Source: Myxococcaceae bacterium (GTDB lineage Bacteria > Myxococcota > Myxococcia > Myxococcales > Myxococcaceae). Taken from it: a stretch of DNA of 37,552 nt. The notes beneath the pieces were generated by a model, which did not search any database, had not been told where the DNA came from, and worked only from the letters and a program-made list of their open reading frames with translations. The stretch's first letter is position 1, and the number at the start of each line of letters is the position of its first letter. The position numbers and the translations under genes were made by a program. The stretch spans positions 1 through 37,552 of the forward strand of contig JAFGNZ010000018.1 of assembly GCA_016926755.1 (NCBI GenBank). Reading direction: 5' to 3'. Shown here piece after piece: positions 24,695 to 31,916 of this stretch.

Positions 24695-26953
24695 ATGGCA
24701 CTGCAGATAGACAAAATCCGGATGAGCAGGGGCGGCGGGGGCATTACTTACTACCTCGACGATGAGGATGAGGCGTTGTGCTATCCACTCCCGGTTACGC
24801 CTCGGTTCCGTATCAACGCGGATGGTCGTCCTGCCTTCAGCTTCTTCAAGTACATCTCGCCAATCGATCGCCCCGACGGCAGGAAAGGTGGGGCCTGGCT
24901 GGTGTTCGACGCGGAGCTGACGCTCACCGAGGAGCAGAAGCAGGCGGTTCTCCTGGAGCATCAGGCCGAGCTCGATCAGCGCTACGCCGGTACGGGACGA
25001 CCAGCGCCCCAGGCGAAATTCGGCGCCATCACCTACACCCGGGGAACCACCGAGATCAGCATCGAAAAGAAGACGTCCGGCTTCATTGAGCATGTGTACA
25101 ACCCCGGCGAACCCTCCCTCGCCGGGAAGAACATCACGCCCTTTACCGTTGAGCTGACCTCCGAGGGCGCTACCTTCTTCGAGCAGGCTCTGCAGAATCA
25201 GGGGGGCACGGTCCAGGTCATCTACGCCATGTACGCCTCGGTCCGGCTCCCGCCCGTCAAGGTCGATATCTCGTTCAACGCGAGCAAGTTCTACTCCTTC
25301 GTCCAGGACTTTCAGCTCACCACCGAGACTCGGGGTGTCTTTAACGACATCTGGCGCTGGTTCTTTGGCGGGAGCGCCCAGAATGAGCGGAAGGTCTCCG
25401 ATACCATCACCGAGATCGCTTCGCAGCACGAGTTCGGTCGGATCGTGGTCGACATGGGAGGGGTGAAGGCGGCTGGTGCAGAGAAGGCAACCGACGAGTT
25501 GCGGCAGAAGCTCTACGACTGGGCTTTCAACACCTTCTCGGAGGCCGTGAAGCGTATGGCGATCGAGCCGATCAAGCAACTCTCCGAAGAGGAGAGAAAA
25601 CCACCCGGGGACGTCACGGAGTTCAAGAAGGCCCTCTCCAACATCAAGACGTCCAGCTTCGCTATCCACTTCACCGAGCGCATGGTCGTCGAGTGGCCGA
25701 TGCCTTTCAGGGGCACGCTTGATCCCATCGTCAATCTCAAGGACAAGGACGGCCAGCCGCTCAAGTGGAAGGACTACGCGCAGACAATCAATCTCGACGA
25801 TCCGGAGTTCAGGACGCTGGATGTGACCGTCCGCGTCAGCGCCGACTTCCAGAATCTCCCGCTTCACAGCGTCAAGATCCATCTGGATTACGACGCTGGC
25901 ACCAGTCACCGGATCCAGGAGTTCACCATCAACAACCCCGACACGATGGAGAAGTTCCAAGCCTACATTGGCGAGGGGACGCGGTCCTACAGTTACTGGT
26001 ACGAGGTCAACTACAAGGGGGAGAGCCGCAGCCTCCGGTCCCCGACGATGACCACCAACGAGACGAACCTGCTCATCAATGTGGGCGACACGGGCATTCT
26101 CGCGGTCGATATCGAGAGGGGGGACGTGGACTTCGAGCATGTCCCGGATGCCCTGGTCACCTTCAAGTACCAGGACAGCGACCACGGTGTGAATCCGATC
26201 GAGCGGCAATTTCACGTCACCAAGGACAATCACAAGCACTCGCTGCGGGAGGTCATCTTCGTCCCGGTGTCCAAGCCGTATCAGTACCAGATCAAGTACA
26301 CCTTGGCCGACGGTATGGAGCTCACAGGTCCAGAGCAGGAGACCAGTTCGCAAAACATCTACATCAATGATCCCTTCAGTCAGACCAAGACAATTAGCTT
26401 GCGCGCGGTGGGCAACCTCGAGACGGAGATCCAGACCATCTACGTCGACGTGAGATTCGTGGACCAGAAGAACAACTACAGGAAGAGCACCTCCGTAGCG
26501 CTCAGCAAGGCCCAGCCCTTCTTCGACTGGAGCTTCCCGGTCATCAACCCAGAGGGGAAGGTCTTCTATTCGTACAGCGCCCAGTTCCGGGACGGCCGGC
26601 TTCAGAAGATTCCAGAGCAGGAGGCGAGTTCAAATACCCTCTTCCTCGAACCGACCTCCTTCTCGGACCTGGTGGTCACCGTGGTGCCGAGCATGGTGGA
26701 TTTCACCAAGACGCAGCTCGTGGATGTGGAGCTGCACTACGCGGATCCGGCCAGCCACATCGATACGCGCACGGACTTCATCTTCGAGGCAAAGGACAAG
26801 GAGAAGAAGATCTGGACCGTGCGGGCGAAGGACCCGACCAAGATGAAGTACGAGTGGCAGGCGACCTACTACATGGTCGACGGCTCCACCCGGCAGACGC
26901 CACTCAAGACCACCGAGGCCCGCGCACTCATCGTGCCGGTGCCCCCGGCCTGA
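24695..26953 (+). CDS. 752-residue protein: FYYLP-type head plus four tandem beta modules
   Basis: Not recognised. ATG 24695 follows AGGAGG by 6 bases. The head (about 1-360) begins ITYYLDDEDEALCYPLPVTP, then DGRPAFSFFKYISP (about 17-55), GGAWLVFDAELTLTEEQK, and FTVELTSEGATFFEQALQ leading to VRLPPVKVDISF. From about residue 370 there are four tandem modules of about 95 residues (roughly 370-465, 466-560, 561-655, 656-752). Each opens with a strand like LxVxVxxxxDFxxxP and has a V-x-L-x-Y-x-D strand. Each closes with a Y-x-Y-x-V-x-Y strand, a DG turn and a final P-x-x-x-T-x-x-x-L-x-I strand. They look like Ig-like beta sandwiches. No export signal. By eye its codons are slightly less GC-rich than the neighbours. 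Confidence 0.87.
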   Translation: MALQIDKIRMSRGGGGITYYLDDEDEALCYPLPVTPRFRINADGRPAFSFFKYISPIDRPDGRKGGAWLVFDAELTLTEEQKQAVLLEHQAELDQRYAGTGRPAPQAKFGAITYTRGTTEISIEKKTSGFIEHVYNPGEPSLAGKNITPFTVELTSEGATFFEQALQNQGGTVQVIYAMYASVRLPPVKVDISFNASKFYSFVQDFQLTTETRGVFNDIWRWFFGGSAQNERKVSDTITEIASQHEFGRIVVDMGGVKAAGAEKATDELRQKLYDWAFNTFSEAVKRMAIEPIKQLSEEERKPPGDVTEFKKALSNIKTSSFAIHFTERMVVEWPMPFRGTLDPIVNLKDKDGQPLKWKDYAQTINLDDPEFRTLDVTVRVSADFQNLPLHSVKIHLDYDAGTSHRIQEFTINNPDTMEKFQAYIGEGTRSYSYWYEVNYKGESRSLRSPTMTTNETNLLINVGDTGILAVDIERGDVDFEHVPDALVTFKYQDSDHGVNPIERQFHVTKDNHKHSLREVIFVPVSKPYQYQIKYTLADGMELTGPEQETSSQNIYINDPFSQTKTISLRAVGNLETEIQTIYVDVRFVDQKNNYRKSTSVALSKAQPFFDWSFPVINPEGKVFYSYSAQFRDGRLQKIPEQEASSNTLFLEPTSFSDLVVTVVPSMVDFTKTQLVDVELHYADPASHIDTRTDFIFEAKDKEKKIWTVRAKDPTKMKYEWQATYYMVDGSTRQTPLKTTEARALIVPVPPA

Positions 26954-26970
26954 CTCCGCTGGAGGCTCTC

Positions 26971-29184
26971 ATGATCTATCTGGAACGCTTCTTCCTGATC
27001 GATGGTGTGTCGATCATTGGCGACCATGCGGACCCGCTGCAGTACTACTTCCTCCCGGTGGCGCCGAAGCTCACCCGTCGCGTCGACGAGACGGCCGGGA
27101 AGAGCGTCCCCCAGATCCAGCTCATCAAGTACCGGGGCCGTGCGGGCAACGGTGGCTTCCTCAACTTCGACGTCAACCTGGGCGCGGAGCAGGAAGCCCT
27201 GGACCGCATCCGTGGCAAGCTGCGGTCCCTGGCAGGGTTGGACAGGGATCCTCGGCTCGTACCGCTGCCGCTGATCGACGGCACCGTTCGGCTGCTCTTG
27301 CTGGGTCGGAAGCCGATCGAGGCATCCGCCCACCCCGCCCTGTACGGCAACAACCAGGCCGCCTTCTCTGTCCCACTGGATCAGCCAGAGGTCACCCTTC
27401 TGGAGAAGGCCCTGCAGGGAGAGATGTCGCCCATCGGCATCGTCTACTCGCTCGACTACCTCGCACTGCGGCCGGCCTACTCCGTCCGGCTCAAGATCGA
27501 CTGGGAGCGCGTCCAGAAGCACCTGGACGAGCGGTTTGGCGCCGAGACGATCATCCTCTCGACGGAGATCGACAAGGCGGTCGACGAGCTGAGGGAGCAG
27601 AAGGTCATCCTGTTCGAGGCGGATACCTTCGTACCCGAGGGCGAGGACGAGAGCGCGGTGCTCGGGCGGCGCGACCAGGCGGTCAATCAGGTCCGCGACA
27701 TGATCACCGACGCCTTCTTCAAGCCGAGCATCGATCCGGAGCGGGAGGCGAAGGACGGCTGGGACAAGGCCGCGCAGGTGGTGGATCGCGCCTCGCAGCT
27801 CGCCGTCACTGGCGGCTGGTCCTCTGTCGGGTCGTTCAGCTACAAGAAGATCGATCACACGCGGATTGATCAGAAGTCGCTCAACATCAACCTGAGCGAG
27901 CGGACGACGGTGAAACGCAGCATCTACCCTCAGGGCCACCTGAGCGGGCTGATGCGTGCCATCCGCGACGAGGGGATGGACCTCAAGCAGTTCATCCTGT
28001 CCGTGGACACCGATGACCCGTATTACGAGCACCGCAAGGTGACAGTTATCTCGCGTGCCAGCTTCGAGCAGGACTCCATCGGCTCCATCTCCGTAAACCT
28101 GCGCTACGGGGACACGCCGGCGGGCGTACTGCTGGAGTCCTCCACCGGGCGGGGGACGGTGGAGTGGGCCAGCATCCTGACGGGCGACGCCATGCAGCGC
28201 GAGGTCCACGTCCAGTACCGGGTGAACTTCAAGGCAGTGGAGGGAGCCGAGCGGCCACTGACGCTGCAATCCCCCGGGCAGAAGGTGCTGGGCGACACGT
28301 TCGAAGTCGATCCGCGCGAGCTGTATTCCCTCGTGAATGTCCCTGTCCTGGCGCTCAGCTTCCCCTGGGAGCGATACCCGCAGATCGAGGTGCGGCTCCA
28401 GTACGTGGACGAGCGCTATCAGATCCGCATGGATGACACGCTGTGGCTGGATCGGGAGCATCCCAGCCAGACATGGAAGATGTTCGTGCAGGATCAGACG
28501 CGCCGGGAGTTCCGGTACAAGGTGACCTACCGGGCGGCCGACCATCGCGACCTCGAGCTTCCGTGGATAACGACCAGCCAAGAGCACCTCACGTTCAGGG
28601 ATCCCCGGCCGAGCAAACGGACACTGACGGTGGTGCCAGTCCTGGATTGGGGCACGGTCTCTCGGGCCTTCGTGGACCTGTCGTATGCGGACCGCGTCCA
28701 CGGTGTCTTCGGGGAGGAGTCGTTCGCGTTCACCCAGGAGAAGGCGGACCCGAAGACGTTCCAGGTGGGGCTGGAGGATCCCGACCACCGCCAGATCGGG
28801 TACCGGGTGACGCTGATCTTCAAGGATGGGCACATGGTGCAGGTGCCACGCTCGGTGACGATGGAGCCCCGCATTTATGTGCGGGCCGACATGCGCGGGC
28901 ACCGGATCGTCGACGTGCACCCGGAGGCGGGAGACTTCGCCCGGAAGAAGCTCCGCGAGATGAGGGTCGCGCTCCGCTTCACGGACGAGGACGAGGGGAT
29001 GCGCTTCGCCGATGAGTTCCAGTTCAGGTCCCCTAAAGACCACGCCAGCTTCGAGTACGACTACGCGAATGAAGAGAAGACGGACTACGAGTACCAGGTC
29101 ATGTACCTGTTCACCAACGGGCTGAGCCGTACGACCGAGTGGACGGCGACCCACAGCGAGGCCCTGGCACTGCCGCTCACGTGA
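26971..29184 (+). CDS. 737-residue paralogue: FYYLP-type head plus four tandem beta modules
   Basis: Not recognised. ATG 26971 follows TGGAGG by 5 bases and lies 17 bases after the upstream stop. Head: DHADPLQYYFLPVAPKL then QIQLIKYRGRAGNGGFLNF (18-63), VTLLEKALQGEMSPIGIVYS and ALRPAYSVRLKIDWERVQ (about 140-180), followed by a helical stretch (about 195-275). Modules run at roughly 355-450, 450-545, 546-642 and 643-737, with repeated patterns such as IEVRLQYVDERYQIRMDDTL, AFVDLSYADRVHGVFGEES and MRVALRFTDEDEGMRF, each followed by a Y-x-V-x-Y-like strand. It has the same architecture as its upstream and downstream neighbours. No signal peptide, no membrane helix. Confidence 0.87.
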   Translation: MIYLERFFLIDGVSIIGDHADPLQYYFLPVAPKLTRRVDETAGKSVPQIQLIKYRGRAGNGGFLNFDVNLGAEQEALDRIRGKLRSLAGLDRDPRLVPLPLIDGTVRLLLLGRKPIEASAHPALYGNNQAAFSVPLDQPEVTLLEKALQGEMSPIGIVYSLDYLALRPAYSVRLKIDWERVQKHLDERFGAETIILSTEIDKAVDELREQKVILFEADTFVPEGEDESAVLGRRDQAVNQVRDMITDAFFKPSIDPEREAKDGWDKAAQVVDRASQLAVTGGWSSVGSFSYKKIDHTRIDQKSLNINLSERTTVKRSIYPQGHLSGLMRAIRDEGMDLKQFILSVDTDDPYYEHRKVTVISRASFEQDSIGSISVNLRYGDTPAGVLLESSTGRGTVEWASILTGDAMQREVHVQYRVNFKAVEGAERPLTLQSPGQKVLGDTFEVDPRELYSLVNVPVLALSFPWERYPQIEVRLQYVDERYQIRMDDTLWLDREHPSQTWKMFVQDQTRREFRYKVTYRAADHRDLELPWITTSQEHLTFRDPRPSKRTLTVVPVLDWGTVSRAFVDLSYADRVHGVFGEESFAFTQEKADPKTFQVGLEDPDHRQIGYRVTLIFKDGHMVQVPRSVTMEPRIYVRADMRGHRIVDVHPEAGDFARKKLREMRVALRFTDEDEGMRFADEFQFRSPKDHASFEYDYANEEKTDYEYQVMYLFTNGLSRTTEWTATHSEALALPLT

Positions 29185-29206
29185 GCGCGCGGTGCCCTCA
29201 CAGGGC
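29174..29206 (+). promoter_or_regulatory. Palindrome over the stop codon and hairpin before the next ribosome site
   Basis: CGCTCACGTGAGCG (29174-29187) is a perfect 14-bp palindrome spanning the stop codon of the upstream gene. GCCCT-cac-AGGGC (29194-29206) is a hairpin whose right arm ends directly before the GAGGAG ribosome site of the next gene. Together they could tune translation of the third paralogue or stop part of the transcripts. No T-tract is present. Confidence 0.4.
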
Positions 29207-29219
29207 GAGGAGTGCAGCC

Positions 29220-31328
29220 ATGCTGATGCTGGGCGGAAACACGTTCACTGACGGCGACGACACCATCTACCAGGATCACGCCGACCCCAACCTGTTCTGG
29301 ATCCTGCCAGGCAAGGTGGAACTGGCCCGCGAGAAGGACGGGCGGCCGGCCTTCACCTTCATCAAGTACAAGCCGAAGGCGGTGGAGGCCGGCGTCAAGG
29401 GGGGCGGGTTCCTGATGTTCCAGACGGTGCTGAAGCTCGATCCGGCCCGCGAGCGGCGCATCCTCGCCAAGCTGTCGGCGATGTCGAGCCGTCCCCGGCT
29501 CGCCGCTGTCTCGTTTGACGAGGGCACCGTCGACTGCCTCTCGCTCAACCTGAAGGGCGGCACGGGAACCACTGCCGCGCCGGCCGGGGCGGGCACGTTC
29601 AATGCCGTCGAGAAGATCCTCGGGTCCGCCATGCCCTCCCTCCAGGGCAACAACACGGCCACCTTCGCCCTGACGCTCAGCCAGGAGGGCGCGATCATCC
29701 TGGAGCAGGCGTTCGAGAAGGGCAGCATGCCCGTGGGCGCCCTCTACCAGCTGAAGTTCACCGCGCTCCGTCCCGCACTGGCCGTCCGCATCACCGCCGA
29801 CCTCAAGCGGATCTACGAGCACTTCCATGCCAGCCTCAGCGGGCAGTACTACTTCCTCAAGGCGGCCATCGACGTCGGGTTCGAGAACCTCAAGCAGGAG
29901 GGGGCGATCAAGATCGAGGTGATCCGGTTCACCAGCGAGAAAGACAGCGAGAACAAGGAGCAGTGGGCGCTCGACTTCTTCAAGACCAGCCTCCTGAACG
30001 AGTGGTTCGTGCCGACCTTGAAGCCGCCCGCCGCCAGCGAGGACAAGAAGGTGCCCGCCAGCCCCCCGACTCCCAAGGAAGAAACACCCAAGGCGGAGAC
30101 ACCCAAGGAAGAAACGCCCAAGGAAGAAACGCCCAAGGAAGAAACGCCCAAGGAAGAAACGCCCATTGCTGCAACTCCCCAGACACCCGAGACTCCTGGC
30201 CCGGGGCCGGCCACTCCGGCGGCGCCCAGCATCCCGTCAGGGACGAGCGAGGGATCGCCGGCCTTCTCGCTCAATGTCGCGTACATCCGCCAGGAAGAGC
30301 TGAAGACCGTCACGCTCGAGTACAACCGCACGGAGGCAACCCAGCTCACCCATGCGGCGCAGGGCCTCTTCGGCCTGTTGTTGAAGGATCTGAAGAACAA
30401 GGAGCGCCACTTCATCACTGCCGACCTCGACCACGTGTTCTTCCGCGCCTTGACAGTGACTGTCGAGGCGCCCATCAACTTCCAGCGGATCGGCCTCGCG
30501 TCCGCCCACGCTGCGCTCACCTACGGGGACCCGACGCTCCCCGAGAACGTGAAGTCGGCCGACTTCGTCTTCACCCCCGAGGAGCACGCCCCGAAGACGT
30601 TCCAGGTCTTCATGAACTCGCGTCACGACCTCATGTACACCTGTTCGGTGCAGTACCACTTCGATCCCACCTCGGGTTGGGAGGGCGAGCGGTTCTCGTA
30701 TGAGGTGGGGCCAGCGCCGACCCTGGATCGGACGCTGCTGCTGAACCCCTACGAGAGCATCGGCTTCCTGGAGGTCAGCGTCTTCCCACACCGGCTGGAC
30801 CGCGGCGTGGTGGACTCGACCGACGTGTTCTTGAGCTACCGGCAGAAGGGCGGATGGCTCCAGCAGAAGGTGATCACCGTCACGCCGGACTCGCCGCCGC
30901 AGTTCTGGCGGATCCGGCTGGGGGACCCGAAGGCGCGCGAGTACACGTACTCCCTCGTCCACCACCTCAAGGACGGAAGCATCAGGAAGGGGGAGCCGGT
31001 GGTGACTCATGCCACGGCGCTTCCGGTGGAGGACCCGTTCCCCAACGCCCTGGAGCTGGACTTCATCCCGTTGCTCGATCCCTCCCTCACCCGCACCGCT
31101 TACATCGACATCAAGTACGACGACATGGATCACGACTACCACCGGCAGGAGCATCTGAGCATCCCTGCTGACACCCAGGTCCCCAAGCACCTGCACCTGG
31201 CGCTGTTGGACTCTTCGAAGCGGGAGTTCCAGTATCGGCTGACCCTCGTCGGCACGAACAACCAGAGGCATAGCCAAGGGTTCATCCCGACGACGGAGAC
31301 GCTGATCTTCATCTCCGAGACGGCCTGA
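29220..31328 (+). CDS. 702-residue paralogue: FYYLP-type head, KEETP linker, three beta modules
   Basis: Not recognised. ATG 29220 follows GAGGAG by 7 bases. Head: DHADPNLFWILPGKVELARE then DGRPAFTFIKYKPK (19-53), GGGFLMFQTVLKLDPARERR, FALTLSQEGAIILEQAFEKG and ALRPALAVRITADLKRIYEH (about 140-200), closely similar to the 737-residue neighbour. A Pro/Glu/Thr linker (about 280-345) includes six 15-bp repeats. Three modules follow (roughly 408-510, 511-605, 606-702), with FLEVSVFPHRLDRG, AYIDIKYDDMDHDYHRQEH and EFQYRLTLVG as examples of module strands. No signal peptide or membrane helix. It is the last of the three large paralogues; a helical protein gene follows after 42 bases. Confidence 0.87.
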   Translation: MLMLGGNTFTDGDDTIYQDHADPNLFWILPGKVELAREKDGRPAFTFIKYKPKAVEAGVKGGGFLMFQTVLKLDPARERRILAKLSAMSSRPRLAAVSFDEGTVDCLSLNLKGGTGTTAAPAGAGTFNAVEKILGSAMPSLQGNNTATFALTLSQEGAIILEQAFEKGSMPVGALYQLKFTALRPALAVRITADLKRIYEHFHASLSGQYYFLKAAIDVGFENLKQEGAIKIEVIRFTSEKDSENKEQWALDFFKTSLLNEWFVPTLKPPAASEDKKVPASPPTPKEETPKAETPKEETPKEETPKEETPKEETPIAATPQTPETPGPGPATPAAPSIPSGTSEGSPAFSLNVAYIRQEELKTVTLEYNRTEATQLTHAAQGLFGLLLKDLKNKERHFITADLDHVFFRALTVTVEAPINFQRIGLASAHAALTYGDPTLPENVKSADFVFTPEEHAPKTFQVFMNSRHDLMYTCSVQYHFDPTSGWEGERFSYEVGPAPTLDRTLLLNPYESIGFLEVSVFPHRLDRGVVDSTDVFLSYRQKGGWLQQKVITVTPDSPPQFWRIRLGDPKAREYTYSLVHHLKDGSIRKGEPVVTHATALPVEDPFPNALELDFIPLLDPSLTRTAYIDIKYDDMDHDYHRQEHLSIPADTQVPKHLHLALLDSSKREFQYRLTLVGTNNQRHSQGFIPTTETLIFISETA
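30072..30161. repeat. Six tandem 15-bp repeats encoding PKEET
   Basis: The unit CCCAAGGAAGAAACG occurs six times; four copies are identical, one ends in A, and one (30087-30101) is diverged to PKAET. The unit keeps the reading frame. It encodes an acidic Pro-rich spacer between the head domain and the beta modules. Confidence 0.95.
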
Positions 31329-31370
31329 GATGCTTATCTCATTGAAGACAACTCACCGCGAGGGGATACC

Positions 31371-31892
31371 ATGAATGAGCAGGAGAGGGGGCTTGCGGCA
31401 GACCTGGCGCAAGCCTTCGTGGCCCAAGGCGCCCCGCAGGAATTGCCATTGTTTGGGGCGATGCGCGAAGTCTATCTCCGCGACCCAGAGCGGGCGCTTG
31501 CTCAACAGTCCTCGAAGGGACAGCCCCTGGGCTTCGGGATGGCCGAGGCCGCGGTGCTCCTCACCCCCGTGGCGCTGAAGGTGGCAACCGAGGTCGTCCG
31601 CTTCATCTCGGGAGAGCTCGGCAAGCACCTCAAGGAGGAAGGCTCGGGGGTCTTGAGGTCGCTGGTCAGACGGATCTTCCAGTGGTTCAAGCCCTCACGA
31701 GAAGAGCCCGCGAAAGAGAAGGCGCTGCCTCCCCGGCTGACGCCCGAGCTCCTCGTGGAGGTCCACGCCATCGCCCTGGCCCAGGCTCGCCAGGTCCACA
31801 TCCCCGAGCAGCAAGCCCAACTGCTCGCTGATTCCATGGTCGGCAGTCTGTCCATGGCGTCGGCCACTACGGCGCAGCTGCCGGCCTTGTAA
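31371..31892 (+). CDS. 173-residue mostly helical protein, function unknown
   Basis: Not recognised. ATG 31371 has GAGGGG about 5 bases upstream. The N-terminal 50 residues are polar helical (ERGLAADLAQAFVAQGAPQE). A hydrophobic/amphipathic stretch (about 53-75, GMAEAAVLLTPVALKVATEV) is followed by a basic segment (LVRRIFQWFKPSREEPAKEK) and a C-terminal helix with LAQARQVHIPEQQAQLLADS. It could insert in or lie on a membrane; a pore-forming or chaperone-like role is possible but not shown. It sits between the modular beta-protein genes and the M48 peptidase gene, 24 bases before the latter, so the three are likely one transcript. Confidence 0.75.
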   Translation: MNEQERGLAADLAQAFVAQGAPQELPLFGAMREVYLRDPERALAQQSSKGQPLGFGMAEAAVLLTPVALKVATEVVRFISGELGKHLKEEGSGVLRSLVRRIFQWFKPSREEPAKEKALPPRLTPELLVEVHAIALAQARQVHIPEQQAQLLADSMVGSLSMASATTAQLPAL

Positions 31893-31916
31893 GGGCTCGG
31901 TCTGGCAAGGTGCCCC

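Noticed and set aside
26869-29154. A 761-codon minus-strand ORF opposite the 737-residue gene
   Set aside because: It is antisense to a gene with clear paralogues on both sides and has no recognisable domains.
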